NCBI GenBank assembly: GCA_045637645.1
Contig: JAZTZV010000069.1
Location: 1-11,487, forward strand
Direction: 5' to 3'
DNA length: 11,487 nt
Source of the DNA: RGIG1959 sp045637645
GTDB taxonomy: Bacteria > Bacillota > Clostridia > Oscillospirales > Acutalibacteraceae
This document shows, piece by piece, positions 1 to 7,098 of the stretch. Under the pieces are notes generated by a model. That model made no database searches, was not told where the DNA came from, and saw nothing but the letters and a program-made list of their open reading frames with translations. Positions within the stretch are counted from its first letter, which is position 1. Every line of letters starts with the position of its first letter. The position numbers were made by a program, and so were the translations under genes.

Positions 1-1
1 A

Positions 2-712
2 TCAGCCGCCGAGATACGCTTTTTTGACGTCGTCGCTGGCGGCAAGTTCGGCGCCTGTGCCCGAGAGGACAATACTGCCTGTTTCAAGCACATACGCACG
101 ATCGGAAATCGCGAGCGATTTACCCGCGTTTTGTTCGACGAGCAAAATCGTTGTGCCGTCTTTGTTGATGTCCTTGATGATCTCGAAGACTTGGTCAACC
201 AAAAGCGGCGACAAGCCCATCGACGGTTCGTCCAGCATCAACAGCTTCGGACGGGACATCAGCGCGCGTCCCATCGCGAGCATCTGTTGCTCACCACCCG
301 AAAGGGTGCCTGCCGTTTGATTGCGGCGTTCGGCGAGGCGGGGGAAGCGAGCGTAAATTTTTTCGATGTCCTCTTTGAACGAGGCGTCTTTCTTGCGGGA
401 ATAGCCGCCCATCACGAGGTTTTCATAAACGGTGAGTTCTTGGAATACGCGGCGTCCTTCGGGCACCTGCGACATGCCGAGATGCACGATTTTGTGGCAT
501 GGCATCTTGGTGATGTCGTGTCCGTCGTACGTCACCGAACCGCTGCGCGAGGGGATCAGACCGATCACGCTTTGCATCGTTGTGGTCTTGCCCGCGCCGT
601 TGGCACCGATCAACGTGACGATTTCGCCTTCGTTGACTTCGAAGCTGACGTCTTTGAGCGCTTGGATAACACCGTAGAACACCGACAGATTGCGAACTTC
701 TAAAAGAGCCAT
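2..712 (-). CDS. livF: LivF: branched-chain amino acid ABC transporter ATP-binding protein
   Basis: This is one of the two ATPases that power the Liv (HAAT family) importer, working at the cytoplasmic face of the LivHM channel. The 236-aa product has full family length. It shows Walker A GANGAGKT (36-43), the ABC signature LSGGE (137-141), Walker B LLMLDEP (157-163) and LLVEQN (about 190-195). The Gln-Asn in place of a switch histidine is normal for LivF as I know the family. The ATG at 712-710 is set by an AGGAGG site (721-726 on the plus strand) that overlaps the last codons of livG. The gap between the two genes is 4 bases. It is the last gene of livKHMGF in the window. The true ligand of the importer cannot be read from this subunit; relatives carry Leu/Ile/Val, other amino acids, amides or urea. 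Confidence 0.96.
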   Translation of the reverse strand: MALLEVRNLSVFYGVIQALKDVSFEVNEGEIVTLIGANGAGKTTTMQSVIGLIPSRSGSVTYDGHDITKMPCHKIVHLGMSQVPEGRRVFQELTVYENLVMGGYSRKKDASFKEDIEKIYARFPRLAERRNQTAGTLSGGEQQMLAMGRALMSRPKLLMLDEPSMGLSPLLVDQVFEIIKDINKDGTTILLVEQNAGKSLAISDRAYVLETGSIVLSGTGAELAASDDVKKAYLGG

Positions 713-716
713 TGTG

Positions 717-1487
717 TTATCCTCCTATATATGCTTTGATGACTTCGGGGTCGTTGAGCGCGACCTCGGGAGCGCCTTGCGCCAACACCGTGCCGAAGTT
801 GAGAACCGTGATCTCATCGCACAAGCCCGACACGAACTTCATGTCGTGCTCAATAAGCAGGATGGTCACGTCGTATTCATCGCGGATGCGACGTACAATG
901 TGCATCAGATCCGCTGTTTCGTTGGGGTTCATGCCCGCCGCCGGCTCGTCAAGGCACAAGAGCTTCGGGTTGGTCGCGAGTGCGCGTGCGATCTCGAGCT
1001 TGCGTTGCTTGCCGTAGGGGAGGTTGCAAGACAGAACGTTGCGTTCCTCCTCAAGACCGACAATGCGCAAAATCTCTTTGGCGCGGTTACGCATCGCTTT
1101 TTCCACCTTGAAATGGCGGGGCAAACGGAACATGCTGGTGAACACACCGCATTTGAATTCGGGTTGATTGTGAAGTCCGACCATTACGTTGCGAATGACC
1201 GTCATGTTGTTGAACAAGCGAATGTTTTGGAAGGTACGGGCGATGCCTTTGTGGTTGATGGTTTCTTGGCTTTTGCCGGTGAGGTTTTCGCCCGCGAGGG
1301 AGAATTTACCCGTCGTGGGCTTGTACACACCCGTCAGCATGTTAAAGACGGTGGTTTTGCCCGCGCCGTTGGGACCGACAAGTCCGTAAAGCTGACCTTT
1401 TTTGATTTCGAGGTTCAAGCCTTGCACGGCTTTCAGACCACCGAACGAGATACCGAGGTTTTCGGTTTTTAAAACGATGTTTGACAT
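717..1487 (-). CDS. livG: LivG: branched-chain amino acid ABC transporter ATP-binding protein
   Basis: This is the second ATPase of the Liv importer and presumably heterodimerises with LivF. The 256-aa protein has Walker A GPNGAGKT (38-45), the degenerate signature LPYGKQRKLEIARAL (156-170) that is characteristic of LivG rather than LivF, Walker B LLCLDEP (176-182) and a switch histidine, His214, in LLIEHD. The ATG at 1487-1485 lies one base after the livM stop codon, and a GAGGAG site (1495-1500 on the plus strand) lies inside the end of livM, so translation is probably coupled. Nothing is missing or unusual in the motifs. Confidence 0.96.
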   Translation of the reverse strand: MSNIVLKTENLGISFGGLKAVQGLNLEIKKGQLYGLVGPNGAGKTTVFNMLTGVYKPTTGKFSLAGENLTGKSQETINHKGIARTFQNIRLFNNMTVIRNVMVGLHNQPEFKCGVFTSMFRLPRHFKVEKAMRNRAKEILRIVGLEEERNVLSCNLPYGKQRKLEIARALATNPKLLCLDEPAAGMNPNETADLMHIVRRIRDEYDVTILLIEHDMKFVSGLCDEITVLNFGTVLAQGAPEVALNDPEVIKAYIGG

Positions 1488-1488
1488 G

Positions 1489-2622
1489 TCAGTTCTCCTC
1501 CTTATCCGCTTTGTCGGGGGTGTAAGGCGAAGAAATTTGAATGTCCGTCGTCAACACTTCGTCCATTTGAATCTTGGTCGGTACGCGATCCCATTTCGCT
1601 TCATCGTCATGCACATTGGAAGGATCGTGCTTGTGGAATTTCTTGAGCAAATTCTTGATGTCATACTTCGCACGGAAGCTCTTGAGAGCAGGCGCGTTGT
1701 TGTAAATGACCAACACAATCAAAATCAGCGCATAGAGGATGTTTTGCAAAATTGCCAAATCACCCGTGAGGATGGTTTGCAACGCCGTGGTGAGGAACGT
1801 GATCAAGGTCGCGGCGATGATCGAACCGCTGATGCTGCCCATGCCGCCGAGCACGACCATGACGAGGATCTCGATGGAGTAGTTGTAGTCGAAGGTGCTG
1901 CTTTGCACTTTGGTGTTCGAATAGCTGTACAACACACCCGCAATACCGGCAAAGAACGAGGACACCGTGAACACGATCAGCTTGTACTTCGTCACGTTGA
2001 TGCCCGTTGCCTTGGCGGCAATCTCGTTGTCGCGGATCGAGGTGATGGCACGACCGTGCTTCGAACGAATCAAGTTTTGCGAAATCGCCAAGCAAACCAG
2101 TACCAGCACAAACGCAATGATAAACAAATAGTCTTTATCAAAACGCGGCGTTTGAAGACCGAGGGCGCCGCCGAAGGTGTCCGACGACGAGTTCATGAAG
2201 ATCGAGCGAACGATCTCGCCGAAGGCGAGCGTGACAATCGCCAAATAGTCGCCGCGCAAGCGAAGCGCCGGCAAACCGATGATGACACCGAACACAGCGG
2301 CAATCGCGCCGCCGATGAGGAGCGAGAGGATCAATGCGGGAATGTCGCCGACGAGCGGTTCCAGAATGAACGCCGCTTTACCGCCGAGATAAGCACCGAC
2401 GCACATGAAGCCTGCGTGTCCGAGCGACAGCTCGCCGAGGAAGCCGACGACCATCGACAGCGACACCGCCAAAATAATGGAAATGGCGATTTTTTCAAGC
2501 AAGACCAAATCCGAGCTTTTGAGTTGACCGGTGAGAGCAAGAACGGTCAACACGATCGTCGCCAAACCGACGGCGATATAGTTGACATAATGCTTCCACT
2601 TGATTTTTTTAAGCTTTTGCAT
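1489..2622 (-). CDS. livM: LivM: branched-chain amino acid ABC transporter permease
   Basis: This is one of the two membrane subunits that form the Liv translocation pore. The 377-aa protein has many hydrophobic segments from about residue 15 to 305. The conserved block GELSLGHAGFM-x-x-GAY lies near residues 63-78. The cytoplasmic coupling loop (EAA-like, AITSIRDNEIAAKATGIN) lies just before a segment ending FFAGIAGVLYS. After about residue 310 there is a hydrophilic, charged tail of roughly 65 residues, which is longer than in compact LivM proteins and is presumably cytoplasmic. The ATG shares one base with the livH stop codon (TGATG), and a GGAGGGA-type site precedes it within livH. Confidence 0.95.
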   Translation of the reverse strand: MQKLKKIKWKHYVNYIAVGLATIVLTVLALTGQLKSSDLVLLEKIAISIILAVSLSMVVGFLGELSLGHAGFMCVGAYLGGKAAFILEPLVGDIPALILSLLIGGAIAAVFGVIIGLPALRLRGDYLAIVTLAFGEIVRSIFMNSSSDTFGGALGLQTPRFDKDYLFIIAFVLVLVCLAISQNLIRSKHGRAITSIRDNEIAAKATGINVTKYKLIVFTVSSFFAGIAGVLYSYSNTKVQSSTFDYNYSIEILVMVVLGGMGSISGSIIAATLITFLTTALQTILTGDLAILQNILYALILIVLVIYNNAPALKSFRAKYDIKNLLKKFHKHDPSNVHDDEAKWDRVPTKIQMDEVLTTDIQISSPYTPDKADKEEN

Positions 2623-3494
2623 CAGACTTTCTCCCTCCGTTTCTTACCGATCAATCCTGTCGGGCGCACCAGAAGGATAATGATGAGAATCAAGAATTCA
2701 ATCGCATCGGTATAAGGGGCGATCGCGGGGATCTTGAGCGAGATCGCTTCCACAACGCCCATCAGCAAGCCGCCCAGCATCGCGCCGGGAATCGAGCCGA
2801 TGCCGCCGATAACCGCCGCGGTGAACGCTTTAATACCGGGCATGGCGCCGAGCGTGTTGGTCAAGCTGGGGGATTTCATCAGCATGAACAAGCCGGCAAA
2901 CGCGGCAAGCGCCGAACCGATCGCAAAGGTGATGGTGATGATTTTGTTGACATTGATGCCCATCAGTTGCGCCGCTTCCTTGTCTTCGGAAACCGCGATC
3001 ATGGCGCGACCCGTACGAGTGTATTTGACAAACAAGGTCAAAATCAACATGATCACGACCGAGCAAGCGAGTGTCACAAACGTGGAGTAGGGAATGCTCA
3101 AACCGAAGATGGTTGCGTTACCCAGATCCACGATCGTCACCATTTTCGGCGCCGAGCCGAAAATAATTTGTGCGAGTGATTGCAACAGCAAGCTCACACC
3201 GATGGCGGTGATCAAAACCGCCAAAGGCGAAGCACCGCGAAGCGGTTTATATGCGATTTTTTCAATGGTCATGCCAAGGATGGTACAAAACACGACCGCC
3301 GCCGCAACGGCAAGGATCGGCTGACCGCAGGCAAGCAAAGCAACGTACATGGCGTAACCGCCGACCATGATGACGTCGCCGTGAGCAAAGTTGAGCATTT
3401 TGGCAATGCCGTATACCATCGTGTAACCGAGTGCGATCATCGCATAGGTACTGCCGATGCTCAAACCATCGATCAAAGTTTTAATAAATTCCAT
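2622..3494 (-). CDS. livH: LivH: branched-chain amino acid ABC transporter permease
   Basis: This is the second membrane subunit of the Liv importer. The 290-aa length is typical. The family block MLNFAHGDVIMVGGYAM lies near residues 33-49, and the coupling-loop motif SEDKEAAQLMGINVNKI lies in the second half, followed by the SALAAFAG helix. The sequence is hydrophobic throughout, with roughly eight membrane segments. The start codon ATG (3494-3492) has only a modest Shine-Dalgarno sequence (AGGGTG, about 3500-3505 on the plus strand), weaker than those of its neighbours. It lies 91 bases downstream of the livK stop, beyond a strong hairpin, so livH may be expressed less than livK. Confidence 0.95.
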   Translation of the reverse strand: MEFIKTLIDGLSIGSTYAMIALGYTMVYGIAKMLNFAHGDVIMVGGYAMYVALLACGQPILAVAAAVVFCTILGMTIEKIAYKPLRGASPLAVLITAIGVSLLLQSLAQIIFGSAPKMVTIVDLGNATIFGLSIPYSTFVTLACSVVIMLILTLFVKYTRTGRAMIAVSEDKEAAQLMGINVNKIITITFAIGSALAAFAGLFMLMKSPSLTNTLGAMPGIKAFTAAVIGGIGSIPGAMLGGLLMGVVEAISLKIPAIAPYTDAIEFLILIIILLVRPTGLIGKKRREKV

Positions 3495-3518
3495 AAAAAC
3501 ACCCTATCGTGTTTACGA

Positions 3519-3554
3519 ACAATTGCCGTCGCAGGAATCTGCGGCGGCAATTGT
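3519..3554 (-). promoter_or_regulatory. Intercistronic stem-loop between livK and livH
   Basis: Two 15-base arms (3519-3533 and 3540-3554) are complementary except for one central position and enclose a 6-base loop. The central position is a C-A mismatch in the minus-strand transcript, the one that is made here. No U-run follows on that strand, so this is not a standard intrinsic terminator. Such hairpins after solute-binding-protein genes are known to block 3' exonucleases and keep the upstream message abundant. That role here is inference. Confidence 0.6.
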
Positions 3555-3585
3555 GTCGTGTTTAGTTTTTGTGTGTCGAAAGAGA

Positions 3586-4737
3586 TCAGTTCGCGGCTTT
3601 CAAGGTGTACTTGTCCGCAGTCTTGGAAACGTAGCCGGTGTCTTCCCAAGTGATGTCGGTGCCGGTGACACCGCTGTAGGAGAAGTCGCCGGTGAATTGC
3701 GCTTTCAGGATCTCGCAAAGATCGGAAGCCGAGATGGTCACGTCGACTTCCTCGCCCGCATCGATCGCCGCCTTCATGGCGTTGTAGATTGCGTACACGC
3801 AGTCATACGCCGAAGCGCCGAATTGGTTGAGGGTGTCCGCACCGAATTTCTCGGTGTACTTCGCAACGAAGTCCTTCACTTCCGCTTTCTCGGAATTCGA
3901 GTCAAAGTGAGAGAGCATCGAAACTTCTTGCGGGATCACAGAGAAGTCTTCGAATTGACCGGCAAGACCGTCGAAACCGTCGCAGCCGTAGTAGACCGCT
4001 TTGGGATCGATGACGTCTTTCGCTTGGGTCATGAAGACCGATGCGGGTTGATAGTAGATGGGCATAAAGATGAACTTGCAATCTTTCAAAGTGGAGATTT
4101 GCGCGGAGAAGTCTTGCGCATCGCCCGTGAAGACCGCTTCCACCGTCTTGATTTCGGCGTTCAGGTTCTCTTTGAACTGGGTGTAGATGCCGTTGGAGTA
4201 GGCGTCGTCGGATTTGTAGAAGATACCGATGGTGTCGAGGCCCAACGTGTTGACGTAGTCCGCCGCAACTTTACCTTGGTTGCCGTCCGCAAAGCACATT
4301 TGGAAACCGTTGTCGTTGGCGGGGATGTCGTCGCCCGAAGCGGACGGAGTGAGGAAGAACACGTTGTCTTCCGCCGACAGCGCGGTGTACTCAAGGCCGG
4401 GGCCGGTGGTCACCGTGCCGAGCGACACTTGCATGCCGCCTTCGAGCATCGAGTAGTAGTTGGTGGAAACTTTGGTCGGATCGTGCATGTCGTCGGTTGC
4501 GACGAGTTTGAAGTTGACGCCGTTCAGACCGCCCGCAGCGTTGATCTCGTCAACCGCCATTTGCGCCGCGTTCTTGACGGCCACGCCATAGACTGCCGCG
4601 CCGCCGGTGAGGGGGCCCGAGAAGCCAATGACGAATTCGGTGTTGTTTGCGGTGTAGTCGTTGCTGCTGCCGCCGCAAGCGCAGAAGCTCAACATCATCG
4701 CAAGAGCCATGACAATGGCTGTTACTTTTTTAAACAT
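3586..4737 (-). CDS. livK: LivK-type substrate-binding lipoprotein of the Liv ABC transporter
   Basis: This is the extracytoplasmic receptor that hands ligand to LivHM. The 383-aa protein begins with a lysine-containing, hydrophobic lipoprotein signal. The most plausible lipidated residue is Cys21, in a cluster reading FCAC-GG, followed by a short Ser/Asn linker. The mature part opens with the periplasmic-binding-protein type I core: IGFSGPLTG (about 37-45), then AQMAVDEINAAGGLNG and LVATDDMHDPTKV. These are typical of LivJ/LivK and related binding proteins. The ATG at 4737 is preceded by GAGGAG (4745-4750 on the plus strand) at good spacing. It is first in the operon. The ligand is not determinable by eye; branched-chain amino acids are the default assignment. 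Confidence 0.93.
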   Translation of the reverse strand: MFKKVTAIVMALAMMLSFCACGGSSNDYTANNTEFVIGFSGPLTGGAAVYGVAVKNAAQMAVDEINAAGGLNGVNFKLVATDDMHDPTKVSTNYYSMLEGGMQVSLGTVTTGPGLEYTALSAEDNVFFLTPSASGDDIPANDNGFQMCFADGNQGKVAADYVNTLGLDTIGIFYKSDDAYSNGIYTQFKENLNAEIKTVEAVFTGDAQDFSAQISTLKDCKFIFMPIYYQPASVFMTQAKDVIDPKAVYYGCDGFDGLAGQFEDFSVIPQEVSMLSHFDSNSEKAEVKDFVAKYTEKFGADTLNQFGASAYDCVYAIYNAMKAAIDAGEEVDVTISASDLCEILKAQFTGDFSYSGVTGTDITWEDTGYVSKTADKYTLKAAN

Positions 4738-4769
4738 GATAAAACTCCTCTTCTGTATGTTTCTTACGC

Positions 4770-4789
4770 ATCATATTTATAAATATGAT
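4770..4789. promoter_or_regulatory. Perfect 20-bp palindrome in the livK leader (candidate operator)
   Basis: Bases 4770-4789 are identical to their own reverse complement over all 20 positions, centred on TTTATAAA. The palindrome sits at the start of the predicted livK transcript, immediately downstream of the candidate -10 box and about 20 bases before the Shine-Dalgarno sequence. This is a classic place for a repressor to block transcription. The identity of any binding protein is unknown. Confidence 0.45.
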
Positions 4790-4798
4790 CACTCTATT

Positions 4799-4826
4799 AT
4801 TTTAACACACTAAAGCGTAAATGCAA
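4799..4826 (-). promoter_or_regulatory. Candidate sigma-A promoter of the liv operon
   Basis: On the minus strand a -10-like TAAAAT (4804-4799, five of six matches to TATAAT) lies 16 bases after a weak -35-like TTGCAT (4826-4821). The region is very AT-rich, so other pairings are possible. A start near 4790 would place the palindrome at 4770-4789 in the first bases of the transcript. Confidence 0.35.
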
Positions 4827-4896
4827 CTGTGTATAATTACAAAATTTATAGGTATATTTTATACAATTTATTGCAATTTGTTCAGTGATGAAAAGC

Positions 4897-4933
4897 GGCA
4901 AAAACAAAACAGACTCCGCTTGAAATCGGAGCC
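4897..4933 (-). terminator. Terminator-like hairpin, minus strand
   Basis: A five-base-pair GC-rich stem CTCCG/CGGAG (4914-4918 with 4927-4931) has an 8-base loop and one further outer pair. On the minus strand it is followed by a T-rich tail, TGTTTTGTTTTT (4911-4900). This has the layout of a weak intrinsic terminator. No minus-strand gene lies immediately to its right, so it may stop antisense transcription or belong to an unrecognised short RNA. Confidence 0.35.
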
Positions 4934-5009
4934 GATGTTTTACGGCGTTTAAATACCTTTGTAATGAGAAAAAGCCGCGGAATTTTAAGTGTTCGCCGAT
5001 AATCTCCTA

Positions 5010-5038
5010 TTGCTATTCAAGGAAAATTGCTTTACAAT
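5010..5038 (+). promoter_or_regulatory. Sigma-A-type promoter of the DUF2752/SGNH unit
   Basis: TTGCTA (5010-5015, four of six matches to TTGACA) and TACAAT (5033-5038, five of six matches to TATAAT) are separated by exactly 17 bases. The predicted transcription start near 5045 leaves a short leader that contains the AGGAGAGAGG ribosome binding site (about 5049-5058) before the GTG at 5068. Confidence 0.6.
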
Positions 5039-5067
5039 AGGAATATATAGGAGAGAGGTGAAAACAA

Positions 5068-5538
5068 GTGAAACAATGGTTGGACCACAGCTCGGTGCGT
5101 GCGAGAAAAAAGAATGTCGTGATCGTGGCGACCGTCGTGGCGGCGGCGGGGTTGCTGTTTGCGATCGCGGCGATGAACGGTTTGTCGATCCCTTGCCCCA
5201 TAAAAGCGTTGACAGGGCTCGATTGTCCCGGTTGCGGCAACACGCGGGCGGTGCTATCGTTGCTTCGCTTGGACATTGCCGCATCGTTTTCGTATAACCT
5301 GTTGTGGCCTCTCGAATTTGCGTACATCGCATGGGCGTGTGTGGTTGTGGCACGATGTTATGTTAAAACGGGTCGTGCGACGTATGCGTTGCCGTGGTTA
5401 TGGATCGATGTGACGGTCGGCGCGACGGTCGTTGCGTGGGGCGTGGTACGCAATGTCCTGCGCGTGCAAAACGGCGAGCCGCTGTTTGATTCAGGTTTAG
5501 CAATGTGGGTACAAGCTCTGTGCCAACGTTGGATATAA
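5068..5538 (+). CDS. DUF2752 family membrane protein
   Basis: This 156-aa protein has a basic N-terminus, a first hydrophobic segment (about 18-38), then the DUF2752 hallmark CPIKALTGLDCPGCGNTRA (about 43-61) with the CPGCG-x-TRA core. LLRLDIAASFSYNLLWPLEF and two more membrane segments follow. The paired cysteine motif is typical of this small membrane family, whose biochemical role is not known to me. The GTG start is chosen because AGGAGAGAGG lies 9-10 bases upstream, close behind a good promoter. It is 24 bases upstream of the SGNH hydrolase gene, so the two are probably one transcript. Confidence 0.85.
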   Translation: MKQWLDHSSVRARKKNVVIVATVVAAAGLLFAIAAMNGLSIPCPIKALTGLDCPGCGNTRAVLSLLRLDIAASFSYNLLWPLEFAYIAWACVVVARCYVKTGRATYALPWLWIDVTVGATVVAWGVVRNVLRVQNGEPLFDSGLAMWVQALCQRWI

Positions 5539-5562
5539 AAACAAAAGGAAAGAGGATGCGTG

Positions 5563-6369
5563 ATGAAACGAATTTTGAAACTGTTGTGTGTTTGCCTTGC
5601 TGTTTGTTTGATATTCCCGTCTTGTGCAACCGAAAAGGAGGATCCTGCCATGCCGAAAGACACCACTTATCGTGTGCTGTTCGTCGGAAACAGCTACACC
5701 TATTATTTTGATCTGTGGGATTTGTTCACCAACGCCGCCCAAAGCCTCGGCTATACCATTGAAGCGGATCATGTGACTCAAGGCGGCTATTATTTGGATC
5801 AATACACCAACACCGCCGATCCGTTCGGTGCGCAGTTGGCGGATTATCTTGCCAACAATACATATGACGCGGTGTTTTTGCAAGAGCAAAGCACCTGCGC
5901 GATTCAAAATTACGAACGTTTTGAAGATGCTGTCAAAGTACTCGATGCGATGGTGAAGGACAACGGCGCTCAAACGATCTTGTACCAAACGTGGGGTCGT
6001 CAAATAGGAAGCCCCACGCTGTCGGCGCTTCGCTTGACCAATCAAAGCATGACCGAGGGTTTGGTCGAAGGTTATCAAAATGCCGCGCAAACGATCGGTG
6101 CACGTGTGTCGCCGGTCGGTGCCGCGTTCTATGACGTGTATACCACGCACCCTGAAATCGAGTTGTACGACCCCGACACGTCGCATCCGTCGCTCGCCGG
6201 TTCGTATTTGGCGGCGATGTGTCATGTGGCGACCTTCACAGGCGCCGATGTGCAGAACGTAACGTTCGACGCCGAACTTGACGCGGAGGTTGCCGCGGTG
6301 TTGCGCGAAGCGGCGCAACGCGCGGTTGTGACCGAGCGTGAGCGTGTGGCGGCGCAAACCGAAGAATAA
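5563..6369 (+). CDS. SGNH/GDSL-type hydrolase lipoprotein
   Basis: This is a probable esterase or carbohydrate O-deacetylase anchored outside the cell. The 268-aa product begins with a lipoprotein-like signal: basic MKRILK, a hydrophobic core, then Cys21 after FPS, a slightly irregular lipobox. The predicted nucleophile is Ser44 in GNSYT, the form this family uses for block I. QEQS lies near 107-110. The C-terminal catalytic Asp-x-x-His is in DTSHPSLAGSYLAA (Asp205, His208). The pattern resembles the SGNH/DUF4886-like lipoproteins of Clostridia and Bacteroidetes. The ATG at 5563 is preferred over the GTG at 5560 because it is 7 bases from the GAGG site; the choice changes one residue. A second strong Shine-Dalgarno/ATG pair lies inside the gene (see findings). 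The substrate is unknown. Confidence 0.88.
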   Translation: MKRILKLLCVCLAVCLIFPSCATEKEDPAMPKDTTYRVLFVGNSYTYYFDLWDLFTNAAQSLGYTIEADHVTQGGYYLDQYTNTADPFGAQLADYLANNTYDAVFLQEQSTCAIQNYERFEDAVKVLDAMVKDNGAQTILYQTWGRQIGSPTLSALRLTNQSMTEGLVEGYQNAAQTIGARVSPVGAAFYDVYTTHPEIELYDPDTSHPSLAGSYLAAMCHVATFTGADVQNVTFDAELDAEVAAVLREAAQRAVVTERERVAAQTEE

Positions 6370-7032
6370 TTATTGCACGTCCAACACCGTTAATTCTCCG
6401 TCCGCGACGCGGAATTTGATTTCGTGTCCCGCGAACCCGAAGCCGTACACGCGCTCGGGATCGTGCTGATACGTCGGACGAGGATCGGAGGCAAGCACGG
6501 CGATTGCCGCGTCGCGCTTGTCGGCGGGGAGTCGCGCCAGCAAGTCTTGCGGATCGCGAACCGCGACGGTGCGATCTTTGACGGTTTGAGCGAAACCGCC
6601 CACCGCGTCGGGATGTGCGTCGGCAAAGGGAAGATACGGCTTGATGTCGTAAATCGGTGTGCCGTTCATCAAATCAGCACCCGTCACGTGCAAAATCGGT
6701 CCGAGTGTCGGCGACAATTCGACACGTTCCAGTTTCACGCACGATAGCCCGATGGGGTTGGGGCGAAACGGTGAACGCGTAGCGAATACACCCATGCGGG
6801 TGTTACCGCCGAGCATCGGCGGACGCACCGTCGGCGACCAATCGTCGCGCACGGCTTCGGAAAATTCCCAAAGAAGCCAAATGTGCGAAAAATCCTCCAA
6901 ACCGCGTACAGCTTCGTTGACGCGGTAGGGTTCTTCAAACTGTATGGTGGCGGCGGTTTGTACAAGTCCGCTTTGACGCGGAACGCCGAATTTGCTGTCA
7001 AAATCCGTATGAATACGGGCGATGATTTTCAT
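6370..7032 (-). CDS. trmO: TrmO (TsaA/YaeB family): tRNA t6A37 N6-methyltransferase
   Basis: Family members use S-adenosylmethionine to methylate N6-threonylcarbamoyladenosine at position 37 of certain tRNAs, tuning decoding in the cytoplasm. The 220-aa protein has the signature GVFATRSPFRPNPIGLS (81-97) and DLMNGTPIYDIKPYLP (about 120-135) of the UPF0066 beta-barrel domain. The C-terminal extension carries DPRPTY and RVYGFGF (183-200), as in full-length TrmO. The ATG at 7032 follows an AGGAGGGG site at 7037-7046. The gene ends at the base next to the stop of the opposing SGNH gene, with no spacer, and is divergent from the CARF nuclease gene. Function is assigned from motifs only. Confidence 0.93.
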   Translation of the reverse strand: MKIIARIHTDFDSKFGVPRQSGLVQTAATIQFEEPYRVNEAVRGLEDFSHIWLLWEFSEAVRDDWSPTVRPPMLGGNTRMGVFATRSPFRPNPIGLSCVKLERVELSPTLGPILHVTGADLMNGTPIYDIKPYLPFADAHPDAVGGFAQTVKDRTVAVRDPQDLLARLPADKRDAAIAVLASDPRPTYQHDPERVYGFGFAGHEIKFRVADGELTVLDVQ

Positions 7033-7098
7033 TAGGATCCCCTCCTATTATTTAGTATACACCCTCTCGTCAATACCGCCCGCGTAAGGAGTATGTTT
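7033..7098. promoter_or_regulatory. Short divergent intergenic region between trmO and the CARF nuclease gene
   Basis: Only 66 bases separate the two start codons, so both promoters must overlap here or lie in coding sequence. The centre is AT-rich, with a TATACT-like box on the minus strand (7059-7054) and a TTGACG (7073-7068), but these are only 8 bases apart. A 15-base spacing to AATAAT (7052-7047) would put the transcript start inside the trmO ribosome binding site. I could not identify a convincing promoter for either direction. Confidence 0.3.

Larger units (their letters stand above)
4738..5067. other. Divergent intergenic region between livK and the DUF2752 gene
   Basis: This 330-base non-coding stretch separates two divergent transcription units. 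From left to right it holds the livK ribosome binding site, the palindrome at 4770-4789, an AT-rich block (about 4790-4880) with a candidate livK promoter, a terminator-like hairpin at 4897-4933 oriented for minus-strand transcripts, and the plus-strand promoter at 5010-5038 with its ribosome binding site at about 5050-5060. No open reading frame there has a convincing start. No RNA gene was recognised. Confidence 0.7.

Noticed and set aside
1402..2715. 437-codon plus-strand open frame opposite livM
   Set aside because: It lies antisense to a clear LivM with family motifs, has a low-complexity Arg/Asp/His/Gln-rich translation, and has no matching ribosome binding site. It is a codon-bias shadow.
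3457..4782. 441-codon plus-strand open frame opposite livK
   Set aside because: It is the mirror of the well-supported LivK lipoprotein, with a Val/Arg-rich translation typical of antisense frames.
5497..6357. 286-codon minus-strand open frame opposite the SGNH gene
   Set aside because: It has no recognisable motif and no ribosome binding site, and lies antisense to the SGNH gene, whose catalytic blocks are visible.
7093..7098. ATG at 7093 as start of the CARF nuclease
   Set aside because: The AAGGAG site ends only one base before it; the second ATG at 7099 has normal spacing.
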